Made by a program: the position numbers and the translations under genes. Below are positions 33,904 to 42,248 of a stretch of 64,000 nucleotides of DNA, piece after piece. The DNA is from Candidatus Cloacimonas sp. (lineage in GTDB: Bacteria > Cloacimonadota > Cloacimonadia > Cloacimonadales > Cloacimonadaceae), in the NCBI GenBank assembly GCA_023227825.1, contig JALOCJ010000004.1:149345-213344 (forward strand). The letters are read 5' to 3'. The notes beneath the pieces are model-generated. The model saw only the letters and a program-made list of their open reading frames with translations, was not told the DNA's origin and searched no databases. Numbering within the stretch: position 1 is the first letter of the stretch; every line of letters begins with the position of its first letter.

Positions 33904-34061
33904 GTCAGGAGTCATTTGTGCCTTCATAACTATCACCTGTGAAATAACTTTTGGGGCACATATGACTCATGACGACTAATGAAGAATGTAAGTCAGGAGT
34001 CATTTGTGCCTTCATAATTATCACCTGTGAAATAACTTTTGGGGCACATATGACTCATGAC
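33904..34061. repeat. Tandem pair of ~70 bp inverted-end elements
   Basis: Two near-identical units (33904-33973 and 33992-34061), each from GTCAGGAGTCATTTGTGCC to GGCACATATGACTCATGAC, whose ends are complementary with two mismatches. A third unit is at 19961-20031. Each could fold as one long hairpin. Possible MITE or mRNA 3' structure. Confidence 0.6.
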
Positions 34062-34122
34062 GGCACTGTAGACCACTCAAAAATCAAATCTGTGTAATCT
34101 ATGTAATCTGTGAGAGAATATA

Positions 34123-36255
34123 TTACAAAAAGCGTTTAACTACTTCAATAACCTCCGGCAAATCCATTCCAATTTTTTGTAAATGTTCAATTTTAGGAAC
34201 ACCTTGAGCATTCCAACCTTTTCTTTCATAAACCGCATCAATCAATTGCTGATATTGATCTTCCCTATATTTTCTTAAAATATCCATCTTTTCTGTAGTG
34301 CTTTTCCCTTCAGGATCAATATTTAACTTTTCTTTCAACTGCTTGTCGTATCTATCCTGACGGGAAAGATATTCTTCTTCCGTTACAGGACCCACAGCTC
34401 TATAAGGTGGAACATCATCAATTCTTCTCCCCTTTCCCATTCGCAAACAGAAGACCTTTTGGAAGTTATAGACCCGTTCGGATTGTTCAATCAGGGTTTT
34501 TTTATTCAGTGGCTTTCCTGTGATGGCAGTATAGATATCCACATAATTTTGAACATGTTCCGGAACTTTTGCCGGTTCATCTGTTTCGGCATTATTAGCC
34601 GGTTCAATATCATTCCAGGGAAGTTTACATAATCCCTGCAGCCCAAACCAGGTTCTAAACATCGGAAAATAGTGCAATGCCTCAGCTTTATCCTTAAAAG
34701 TGGGAATCTGGTTATTGACCATATCCATAAAGATCAGCCATGCTTCATCATGTTGAGGTCCTTTTAAGGCGAGAGTATAGCCACCCTGTTGCGCAAGTGA
34801 TTCTTTACTCATATATTGAGAATATTCCAAGCCCTTTGCCTCCATACCTATATCTTGCAGGAAATCGGGATCGGCACCATATTTTTCAGCAAAAATTTGT
34901 TTCATTTTCCGAACACCTTGTCCTACTATAACTCCAAAACCATCTCCTCGTGCCATTTGATGCAAAAGTTCCAAAGCGGCATCTGCATTTCCCCAGGTAA
35001 GTTCAAGTCCGCCAGTGCGTTCTTTATTCAATATTCCGTTTTCATAACATTCCATTGCAAAAGCAGTACTGGTTCCAAAAGAAATCGTATCCACTCCATA
35101 AGTATCGCAGTAAAAATTTATTTCCACTACATCCCTCGCATTAAAAACACCGATATTACTTCCGCAACCGGCAGCAGTTTCATATTCAGGACCGTCCACA
35201 CAGACCTTTTTCCCTTTATAAGGTCCTGTTCTAGGTTCAAAATTATCCACAGCTTTACAACAGGAAAGAGAACAGCCAAACCAGCATCCATCAGGCATAC
35301 CCTGAGTAAAAAGTTTTTTAAATTCACGGGAATGCAATCCTTCCGCTTCCGGCATTTGACCATATTTAAAATTCCGAATCGGCAGAAGGTCATAATCATT
35401 CATAATTTCCATTAGATGAGCTGTTCCTACCTGCCTCATTCTATTTTGGGTAGAATCGCCTGCTTCTATTTCTTGATGTAATTTCAAACCCCTCTTTCTA
35501 AGTGTTTCTACATCCACCGGATTATTGGAATCTACTTTCAGACCGGAATATTTAACCACTAAGGCTTTAATTTTTTTATGTCTGAAGACACTGCCTGTAC
35601 CACCTCTTCCTGCCTGTTTCAAACGGGCAACCTTTCTCCGTTTATCCCAAAAGGAAAAATTCAAGCAGGTGATTAAAACATTTTCCGCTGCCTTTCCACT
35701 GGAAACAACAGAAACAAACTGATATTTATCTTCGCTGTCAGCAAATTCTTTAATCAATTCTTCAGCAAAAATATGACTATTGATTTCTTCATCGGGAGCA
35801 GAAAGTATCTGCACAACTCCTTTATCACCATCAATATAAACTATCACTTCTTCCTTTGCTATGCCTTGAAGTTCAATTGCATCCCAACCGGAAAATTTGG
35901 TATAAGGACCAAAATGACCTCCAACATTACAATCAACGGGAATTCCTGTTAAAGGAGAAATAGTTGTTACAATTGATTTTCCGCTACCGGGATAACTGGT
36001 ATTTCCGCAAAGAGGACCGAAAGAAATACAAATTTCATTTTCTGGGCTATCCCATTTTGTCTCATCTTTAATTGCGTGCCACATCAGATATAAATCAAAA
36101 CCTTTTCCGCCAACAAATTTATCTATCATCAACTCGGTAACCGGCTTTTCCTTTATCTCCCCAGTGCTCAAATTTATATACAAAGAGCGTTTATTATAGC
36201 CACGAATAACAGGTGCCGGAGCATATTTGAATTCAGCAATTAGTTTACGGTTCAT
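34123..36255 (-). CDS. aor: Tungsten-type aldehyde:ferredoxin oxidoreductase family protein
   Basis: 710 residues, longer than archaeal AOR (~600). AOR_N domain residues 15-230 hold the tungstopterin motifs (GGKGFDLYL, PLTG.PVDCN). The Fe-S cysteines are C324-x3-C328-x3-C332, with C543 (GLCKLPWND) as the fourth. The family usually shows C-x2-C-x3-C, so spacing is one residue wider here. It oxidises aldehydes to acids with ferredoxin or, with a polyferredoxin partner, works in reverse. In amino-acid fermenters it removes aldehydes from 2-oxo-acid breakdown. An inserted 570-640 region and C-terminal extension are unusual. It is 10 bases downstream of the ferredoxin gene. Confidence 0.85.
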   Translation of the reverse strand: MNRKLIAEFKYAPAPVIRGYNKRSLYINLSTGEIKEKPVTELMIDKFVGGKGFDLYLMWHAIKDETKWDSPENEICISFGPLCGNTSYPGSGKSIVTTISPLTGIPVDCNVGGHFGPYTKFSGWDAIELQGIAKEEVIVYIDGDKGVVQILSAPDEEINSHIFAEELIKEFADSEDKYQFVSVVSSGKAAENVLITCLNFSFWDKRRKVARLKQAGRGGTGSVFRHKKIKALVVKYSGLKVDSNNPVDVETLRKRGLKLHQEIEAGDSTQNRMRQVGTAHLMEIMNDYDLLPIRNFKYGQMPEAEGLHSREFKKLFTQGMPDGCWFGCSLSCCKAVDNFEPRTGPYKGKKVCVDGPEYETAAGCGSNIGVFNARDVVEINFYCDTYGVDTISFGTSTAFAMECYENGILNKERTGGLELTWGNADAALELLHQMARGDGFGVIVGQGVRKMKQIFAEKYGADPDFLQDIGMEAKGLEYSQYMSKESLAQQGGYTLALKGPQHDEAWLIFMDMVNNQIPTFKDKAEALHYFPMFRTWFGLQGLCKLPWNDIEPANNAETDEPAKVPEHVQNYVDIYTAITGKPLNKKTLIEQSERVYNFQKVFCLRMGKGRRIDDVPPYRAVGPVTEEEYLSRQDRYDKQLKEKLNIDPEGKSTTEKMDILRKYREDQYQQLIDAVYERKGWNAQGVPKIEHLQKIGMDLPEVIEVVKRFL

Positions 36256-36265
36256 TTTTTTCTCC

Positions 36266-36649
36266 TTATGCAGTTACTATTTCTATTGCTTCTGCAGGAC
36301 AGGTTCTGGTACAAATCCCACAGGCAATACATTTAAAAGGATTATATACATTTTCAGTAAAGCGCATTGAATTTATCGGGCAGGCAGCTACACACATCAA
36401 ACAGCCAATACAAAGAGATTTATTCAAAATAACTACACCTTGAGTATTGATTGTTAAAGCTAAAGTAGGGCATACATCAACACAAGTTCCACACTGATTG
36501 CAGACAATCATTTCCGGAGGATATATCTCTTCGTTAATTACTACACACGACTTTTTTGCATTATCCTCTTTAAAATAGAGTTTGGAACAAGCGCTTTCGC
36601 AATTATGGCAGGTAATGCATTTATCGGGAAAGGTCTTGAGCATTTTCAT
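36266..36649 (-). CDS. Polyferredoxin with four [4Fe-4S] motifs, AOR partner
   Basis: 127 residues with four complete or near-complete Cx2Cx2Cx3C motifs: CITCHNCESAC, CNQCGTCVDVC, CIGCLMCVAAC and CIACGICTRTC. The last three are followed by Pro as in bacterial ferredoxins. Directly upstream of the AOR gene, like the YdhY/AorB-type electron-transfer subunits of bacterial tungsten oxidoreductases. Probably the physiological electron conduit. No signal peptide, so cytosolic. Confidence 0.9.
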   Translation of the reverse strand: MKMLKTFPDKCITCHNCESACSKLYFKEDNAKKSCVVINEEIYPPEMIVCNQCGTCVDVCPTLALTINTQGVVILNKSLCIGCLMCVAACPINSMRFTENVYNPFKCIACGICTRTCPAEAIEIVTA

Positions 36650-36703
36650 AACAACAAATCCCCTTAATCTTTAATAATTCCATATCCAAATCTGGAAATA
36701 TTA

Positions 36704-36709
36704 TGTCAA
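36704..36709 (-). promoter_or_regulatory. TTGACA box upstream of the ferredoxin-AOR operon
   Basis: TTGACA on the minus strand about 55 bases before the ferredoxin ATG at 36649. It overlaps the end region of the neighbouring gene's 3' spacer. No clear -10 at 17 bases. Confidence 0.35.
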
Positions 36710-37975
36710 CTATAATCTTAGGGAAAGGACAGTTCCGAGCTTATTATCTATATGATCAAACTCCAAAAAATCATCCTTTCTCTGCCATTCATTATCCAGT
36801 TTAAGGTAAGCGATTAAATTCAAATGATTTTTCAGGCGTAATATTCCATATAATCCGAAATTAAGATTTTCAGAAGCATCTTCATCTTTGGTTTTATGAT
36901 ATAAATACTCTAAAATACCGATTAGCCGATATGATTCCCTTCCGATAAAAATAAACCGCATATTTCCGGTAACATTGAAAGTATCTTCCTTAGTATTGTT
37001 TTTGTTATCATCTTTCGTTTCTGAATCATACCGAAAATCAAGCCCGAAATAGTTTCCGAAATTTAAGGAAAGAATGCCGTCTAAAACAATTTGACGGTTA
37101 TCCACAGCAGCATTTTCCCTATCCTCTGATGTAAACCTGCATAACACACTACCGGCAGATTTATTGGCTAATAATAAAGGACTCCAAACAGGAGCATGAC
37201 CATTCAAGAAAAAGGGTTCCAGATAAAAATTCTTTATACTGGAAGCATAAACATAGGCACTAAATCTTGTATCAGGAGTCCAGTCCAGATAGTCCTCCGG
37301 AAAATATTCAGATATTGTTAATAGCTCTTCATCGGATACTGTATCCGGTATTTCATTATATTCATATTCTATTCCCAGTTCCGCTATCTGTCTTTTACTG
37401 CTAAAACTTTTTGCTAATTGAGCTTTAAAGCATGAAAAATCAATTTCAGGATAAACATCACTTAAATCTGTATGTATTAACCAGCCAAAAAGTCGTAACG
37501 ATTCTGAATCAGGAAAGCCGGCACCTATTCCATACTGGTTGAAATAATAACTTGATGCCTTAGTATTTTTATCGTTCCAGTTATTCATCAGGTTATAAAA
37601 AAGTTCCACTCCTGCTAATTTGTATTTTACTCCAAGCGTATTGAAAGAATTAAATTCTTGAATATTCCCCTCACTCTTTGCCACATCTATATACAAGAAT
37701 TCCTGAGCAGAATGAAAAGTGACATTTTTACTCCATTCGGGAAAACTGGAATAACTGTTATAATCCAACTCCGCTTGAATACTTTGTGGATGATAAACAG
37801 CAGAATTGTTTTCCCAAAGAGAAAAATATTTATACTGCAAGGTCTCCAGTCCAAAATCAGCTCTCACTTCATAAGTATTATTTGCTGAGGAGACAGGAAA
37901 TGTTGTTTCCCCCTGAATTGACCAAACAAAAGTCCAAAATAAACACACTATTATTATTTTTATCCCGCTTTGCAT
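36710..37975 (-). CDS. Outer-membrane beta-barrel (porin-like) protein
   Basis: 421 residues with a signal peptide (1-22, ending SIQGE). Regular alternating aromatic strands (FFLNGHAPVWSPLLL, LSLNFGNYFGLDFRYDS, LNFGLYGILRLKNHLNLIAYL) lead to a C-terminal LGTVLSLRL strand typical of BAM substrates. No sequence family is recognised. Probably a 16-18-strand barrel. It is transcribed toward the ferredoxin-AOR genes, but about 60 bases and a promoter-like box separate them. Confidence 0.6.
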   Translation of the reverse strand: MQSGIKIIIVCLFWTFVWSIQGETTFPVSSANNTYEVRADFGLETLQYKYFSLWENNSAVYHPQSIQAELDYNSYSSFPEWSKNVTFHSAQEFLYIDVAKSEGNIQEFNSFNTLGVKYKLAGVELFYNLMNNWNDKNTKASSYYFNQYGIGAGFPDSESLRLFGWLIHTDLSDVYPEIDFSCFKAQLAKSFSSKRQIAELGIEYEYNEIPDTVSDEELLTISEYFPEDYLDWTPDTRFSAYVYASSIKNFYLEPFFLNGHAPVWSPLLLANKSAGSVLCRFTSEDRENAAVDNRQIVLDGILSLNFGNYFGLDFRYDSETKDDNKNNTKEDTFNVTGNMRFIFIGRESYRLIGILEYLYHKTKDEDASENLNFGLYGILRLKNHLNLIAYLKLDNEWQRKDDFLEFDHIDNKLGTVLSLRL

Positions 37976-38044
37976 TTATTACTCCTATTTTAAATGATGC
38001 TTATTTTCAGGACTGGCTGTTACTGTCAATAGTTTCTTCAATTT

Positions 38045-39937
38045 TTATGCCAGATATTTTTTTACTGTAGCAATAAGCGAAGCAGTATCTAAACCAGCCC
38101 AATGGTAAAGATCATTTGCTTCTCCGGATATCGGGTATTGTGTAACCCCTGTTTTTACGAGTTTAGCACTAAGGGAATTGACTGCAAGAGCATCAGCAAT
38201 GGAGGTTCCCAAGCCACCATTCACGGAATGATCTTCCACACTGAAAATTATACCTTTACCGGCAGATGATTTCAATTGAGCCAAATCCAGATGCAAAGGT
38301 GAAGAAACATATAGCAGTTCAAGAAAAATACCTTCCTCGCGCAAAGTATCAACAGCTTTAACAGCTTTAGTAACAGGAGTTCCGCAAACCCACATACTGC
38401 CGTCATTTCCGTCTCTAAGAACATCTGCTTTCCCGTAAACAAAGCTATAATCAAAATCATATTGCAATGTTCCGTCCAATTTTTTCAGAACAGGCATTTT
38501 GGAACGACCCATTGTTACCAGATAATTTCCCGGTTTATTGATTAGCCAGCGGATAATTCTATCGGTTTGATTGGCATCTGCAGGAAAAATAAGTTTAAAG
38601 CCAAAGAGGTTTCTGGTTAAAGATATATAGTCAATACACTGATGGGTTTTTCCGTCTGCACCAACATCTATGCCTGTATGCGTAAGAATTGTTTTCAAAT
38701 TGGTTTGATTAATATCGTTAAGACGTTGATTATTATAGACCTCTGCAATGCCAAAAACCCCGAAATCACTCCAGAAGGTCTGAATTCCACAAACAGAAAG
38801 AGCTCCCCCCATCACGCAAGTATGCTGTTCCATAATTCCGCACTCAAAAAAGTTTTGGGGACTAATTTGGGCAAATTCTTCGGTCTTTACACTTGTAGCC
38901 AAATCGCAATCCAAAACCACAATTGGTGTTTTGGCATTAGTATTTACTTTGGCTAAATCAGCAATGGCTTTTCCCCAGGCACTTCTGCAATCACAATCTT
39001 TCTCATAGAGAACGGGCTTACCTATATTAAAATCAGTATTCAACGCAGAATTAAGCTGCGGGTTATTTTCCGGTTTAAATTCCGAGCGCAGTTTGCGGTA
39101 TTTTTTCAGCTCAATCTCTGTTCCCAATTCCTCTAAGGCATTTTCCAATTGGGTCTCGGATAAAACAGAACCGTGATATTGAGGATTATTTTCCATAAAG
39201 GACACACCTTTACCCATTACAGTATGTGCCAGAATCATTGTCGGTTGTTTAAAACTGCGAGCATTATGAAGAGCAGTAAGAATAAGAGAAATATTATGAC
39301 CGTCAACTTCAATCACTTTCCAGCCATCTGATTCCCAGTTTTTACGGATATTTTGTGGCATCACATTATGGATGGAACCGCTTATCTGCAATTGATTGTA
39401 GTCAACAATAGCAATAATATTATCCAGGCAATATTTAACGGCAAATCGTCTTGCCTCACTTATCTGACCTTTTTGCTGTTCTCCATCACCCATAAAAACA
39501 TAAACATTATAGGGAATTTTGTTTATTCGGGAAGCAAGTGCAAAACCGGTTCCGGCAGATAAACCTTGTCCTAAATTGCCACTACTCCATTCCACACCCG
39601 GAACACTGCGTTCGGTATGTCCTTCAAAAATGCTTCCCGTAAGACGATATTGGGCAATAGCATCGTCCAGATCAAAATAGCCCAGAAGTCCAAGAGCACT
39701 GAAAACGGCAGGAGAAATATGTCCATTGCTGATAATTACTCTATCTCTATCCGGCATTTGAGGTTGAGCAGGATTATGTTTTATAGTATTATACACGCAA
39801 AGAAGAAGGTCAATAGAAGACATTGATCCGCCAGGATGACCCGAACCGGCAAGAGTTGTCATTGTTAAAATTGCTTTCCTGGCTGCTTTTGCCTCTATCA
39901 TAATTTTGTTAATCATTTCCTGATTATCGGTTTTCAT
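38045..39937 (-). CDS. tkt: Transketolase
   Basis: 630 residues with both halves of the enzyme in one chain. TPP-binding: GSGHPGGSMS (His34), GDGEQQKGQISEARR (150-164) and Asn181. The pyrimidine domain carries GIMEQHTCVMGGAL with the catalytic Glu, and GVDVGADGKTHQCIDYIS. The C-terminal domain is typical. Links pentose phosphates to glycolysis. No NADPH-forming pentose genes are near. Stand-alone gene with a short 5' region. Confidence 0.93.
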   Translation of the reverse strand: MKTDNQEMINKIMIEAKAARKAILTMTTLAGSGHPGGSMSSIDLLLCVYNTIKHNPAQPQMPDRDRVIISNGHISPAVFSALGLLGYFDLDDAIAQYRLTGSIFEGHTERSVPGVEWSSGNLGQGLSAGTGFALASRINKIPYNVYVFMGDGEQQKGQISEARRFAVKYCLDNIIAIVDYNQLQISGSIHNVMPQNIRKNWESDGWKVIEVDGHNISLILTALHNARSFKQPTMILAHTVMGKGVSFMENNPQYHGSVLSETQLENALEELGTEIELKKYRKLRSEFKPENNPQLNSALNTDFNIGKPVLYEKDCDCRSAWGKAIADLAKVNTNAKTPIVVLDCDLATSVKTEEFAQISPQNFFECGIMEQHTCVMGGALSVCGIQTFWSDFGVFGIAEVYNNQRLNDINQTNLKTILTHTGIDVGADGKTHQCIDYISLTRNLFGFKLIFPADANQTDRIIRWLINKPGNYLVTMGRSKMPVLKKLDGTLQYDFDYSFVYGKADVLRDGNDGSMWVCGTPVTKAVKAVDTLREEGIFLELLYVSSPLHLDLAQLKSSAGKGIIFSVEDHSVNGGLGTSIADALAVNSLSAKLVKTGVTQYPISGEANDLYHWAGLDTASLIATVKKYLA

Positions 39938-39969
39938 TTGTTATCCTCAGGTTAAATTTTCCCTTTACA

Positions 39970-40012
39970 AAAAAGTTTATCCCCTTCACCAATTTTTATT
40001 TGCTGAAGGGGA
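39970..40012 (-). terminator. Rho-independent terminator of tRNA-Ala
   Basis: On the minus strand CCCCTTCA (40004-40011) pairs with TGAAGGGG (39981-39988) across a 15-base loop. ATAAAC and a run of six T follow. It ends transcription from the tRNA-Ala gene 9 bases away. Confidence 0.75.
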
Positions 40013-40020
40013 ATAAAAAA

Positions 40021-40096
40021 TGGTGGAGCATAGCGGGATCGAACCGCTGACCTCATGACTGCCAGTCATGCGCTCTCCCGGCTGAGCTAATGCCCC
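40021..40096 (-). tRNA. tRNA-Ala (anticodon GGC)
   Basis: 76 nt cloverleaf with encoded CCA. Acceptor GGGGCAT/ATGCTCC, D-arm TAGCTCAGCCGGGAGAGCG, anticodon stem CATGA/TCATG with loop CTGGCAG (GGC at the anticodon) and T-arm GGTTCGATCC. Confidence 0.95.
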
Positions 40097-40234
40097 AATG
40101 AGAAATTCACATTATTTAGAGTCCTTTTAGAAAAAGGGCAGAATTCTGTCAAGCAGAAACTGCAAAATTTCTCTGATGATATCTTATAACATCCTGCCAG
40201 AAGATTTGTTGGAAAATATATTTTCCCCCTCTTA

Positions 40235-40758
40235 TACAACATTTTTAGGGACAAGCCATAATTAATGGTTATATCATCCGGTGACAATAAAAAAACAGGA
40301 GGAATACTTTAGAACAATGAAAGTAATGTTTTGTTGCTCAGATATTAGCAAAAATTGAGAGAGCAATAGATACTTTAACCGATAGTCCAGTAGTTCGTAG
40401 AACTATGATAGCAGCAGTTTTTTCCTGAATGAAATTACAAGACAGAAGCTATGCTCCGGTCATTATCTTGATTTATAAAATTACTTTGTGGACTTTGTCT
40501 AACTGCCTGGTGATTAGTCACTTATTTAACGATCCCGTAACGCTGCCGTAACACTTCCGTAACACTTCCTTAACGGCCGTTAGGGAATCGTTAAGGAAGT
40601 GTTAAAGCAGCACTAAAGAATCAACTTGGCAAGAAATAATACGCTTTCTAAAAACAGGTAAAAGTTGCGCCAATTGCAAGATAAGTTATGGCAACATAGA
40701 ATAAATTCTTAATTTTGGACACTATAAATTATGAATATGAAATAGGGAAAAAAGGTTA
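40235..40758. repeat. ~520 bp non-coding dispersed repeat, copy 2
   Basis: Second copy of 9286-9807, here between tRNA-Ala and tRNA-Pro. The fold-back is stronger: TAACACTTCCTTAACG pairs perfectly with CGTTAAGGAAGTGTTA across a 13-base loop (about 40556-40600). Preceding CCGTAAC direct repeats (CCCGTAACGCTGCCGTAACAC) are shared by both copies. No coding frame is conserved between copies. Confidence 0.7.
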
Positions 40759-40885
40759 GTGCACATTCTTTCTTCGTCAACTTCTTTTCTTTATTAACAT
40801 TTTTTCTTTTTAAGGGGTCGCATTTGTATTGCATAGAAATCTCCGCTTTGCTGTTTTCGCAGAAGTTCACATCAGACAGGAAAAT

Positions 40886-40978
40886 ATTTCTGCCTTTTAA
40901 CCGGGAAAACTATATTAATTCTTATTAACCACCTATGATCAACTCATCCTTTAGGTTGGATTGATAATAGGCAGAAAT
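40886..40978. other. 10 bp inverted repeat upstream of the tRNA-Pro promoter
   Basis: ATTTCTGCCT (40886-40895) is exactly complementary to AGGCAGAAAT (40969-40978), with a small inner ATCC/GGAT stem. Could be a small RNA or just an intergenic repeat fragment. The rest of 40759-41013 shows nothing recognisable. Confidence 0.25.
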
Positions 40979-41013
40979 AAAGAAAAACATAGCCGGGGAA
41001 AAAGCGAAAGTTA

Positions 41014-41019
41014 TTGACA
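41014..41019 (+). promoter_or_regulatory. TTGACA box of the tRNA-Pro/Val unit
   Basis: TTGACA lies 36 bases before the tRNA-Pro 5' end. The 17-base spacing gives GTTTTG, the only -10 position compatible with a start before the tRNA. Confidence 0.5.
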
Positions 41020-41055
41020 AAATTTACCCCGTTCAGGTTTTGGATTATAAATATA

Positions 41056-41133
41056 CGGGGTGTAGCGCAGCCCGGTTAGCGCACCTGCTTTGGGAGCAGG
41101 GAGTCGGAGGTTCAAATCCTCTCACCCCGACCA
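41056..41133 (+). tRNA. tRNA-Pro (anticodon TGG)
   Basis: 78 nt with encoded CCA. Acceptor CGGGGTG/CACCCCG with the C1-G72 pair normal for bacterial tRNA-Pro, anticodon stem CCTGC/GCAGG with loop TTTGGGA, T-arm GGTTCAAATCC. Confidence 0.95.
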
Positions 41134-41152
41134 GTATAAAATATTGTGGCTT

Positions 41153-41228
41153 GGGCGCTTAGCTCAGTTGGGAGAGCACATGCTTTACACGCATGTGGTC
41201 GGGGGTTCGAGTCCCTTAGCGCCCACCA
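41153..41228 (+). tRNA. tRNA-Val (anticodon TAC)
   Basis: 76 nt with encoded CCA, 19 bases after tRNA-Pro and probably cotranscribed. Acceptor GGGCGCT/AGCGCCC, anticodon stem CATGC/GCATG with loop TTTACAC, T-arm GGTTCGAGTCC. Confidence 0.95.
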
Positions 41229-41276
41229 TTTTTGTTTTATAGCTTTAGAATAGATAAAGGCAATAAGTGGTGAGGT

Positions 41277-42248
41277 ATGAAAATAGCAATCACGGGAGCC
41301 AACGGATTTGTAGGCAGTAATTTGGTTAAACACTTTCTTTCTGCGGGCTATGAAGTTGTAGCAATAATCCGGGCTAATGCTACCACTGCCTTTATCCCCT
41401 CTAAGGCACATATCGTAAGGGTTGATTATCAAGATGTTCCTTCACTCCTTTCTGCTTTTTCCGGTATAGATATAGTAATCCATAATGCCGGAAAAACAAA
41501 GGCAATAAATGCGGAACAGATGTTTAAAGCCAATGTGGGTATAACGGAAAAAATAATTGCAGCAAGCAATAAAATTTCGGAACTGCGGCAGATTATCAAT
41601 CTCAGTTCGCAGGCAGCATCGCGTCCCAGCGTTAATAATATCCCTGTAAAAGAAGATGAACCCGGTGCGCCTGTAACTTGTTATGGTAAAAGCAAACTTT
41701 CTGCAGAAGAAGCAATTAAGCAAAAATGTAAAAAATATTATACTATTATTCGTCCTTGTTCTATATATGGTTGTGGAGATAAGGACTTTTTACAGCTTTT
41801 TAAATTAGTAAATAGAGGTTTAAGTTTTCAAATAGGGCGCAAAGATAAACTGCTGAATATGATTTATGTTTCCGAATTATGCCGGTTTATTGAACTTTGT
41901 GTAAATAACCCTTCTGCCTATTATCAGACCTTTTTTGCGACCGATGGACAGGTTTACAAACAAAGCGATATATTATCAGCTATAGCTAAAGCTTTGAATA
42001 AACATCCGCTAAAAATAACAGTTCCGGAAAGTTTTGCCAAAGCTGTTTTTTATGGTGGAGACCTGTACGGACATCTTTTCCACAAAGAAGTGGTAGTTAA
42101 TAAGGAAAAAATGAAGGAAATTCTGGCAGATGCCTGGCTGGCAGATATCTCTAAAGCCCGAAATATTCTTGGCTGGCAATCCATAGCCAATTTGGAAAAA
42201 AATATTAAGGATACCGCAAAGTGTTACCGCGCATTGGGTTGGCTATAA
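41277..42248 (+). CDS. Extended-SDR NAD-dependent epimerase/dehydratase family protein
   Basis: 323 residues. Rossmann opening ITGANGFVGSNLV (5-17) and catalytic YGKSK (Tyr~137, Lys~141) preceded by INLSSQAA. Related to nucleotide-sugar epimerases and to hopanoid/3-beta-HSD-like SDRs. The exact substrate cannot be told. RBS GTGAGGT directly before the ATG, 48 bases after tRNA-Val. The next gene starts inside its 3' end (28-base overlap), so the two are coupled. Confidence 0.8.
   Translation: MKIAITGANGFVGSNLVKHFLSAGYEVVAIIRANATTAFIPSKAHIVRVDYQDVPSLLSAFSGIDIVIHNAGKTKAINAEQMFKANVGITEKIIAASNKISELRQIINLSSQAASRPSVNNIPVKEDEPGAPVTCYGKSKLSAEEAIKQKCKKYYTIIRPCSIYGCGDKDFLQLFKLVNRGLSFQIGRKDKLLNMIYVSELCRFIELCVNNPSAYYQTFFATDGQVYKQSDILSAIAKALNKHPLKITVPESFAKAVFYGGDLYGHLFHKEVVVNKEKMKEILADAWLADISKARNILGWQSIANLEKNIKDTAKCYRALGWL

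Noticed and set aside
33904..34061. CRISPR-like pair of repeats
   Set aside because: Only two tandem units, each with inverted ends, and a solitary third copy elsewhere.
34816..35415. 199-residue plus-strand frame antisense to the AOR gene
   Set aside because: Antisense shadow of a conserved enzyme; composition typical of reversed coding sequence.
41027..41060. TTGACA with TATAA at 25-base spacing as a real -10 for tRNA-Pro
   Set aside because: It would place the transcription start inside the tRNA, so that spacing cannot be functional here.
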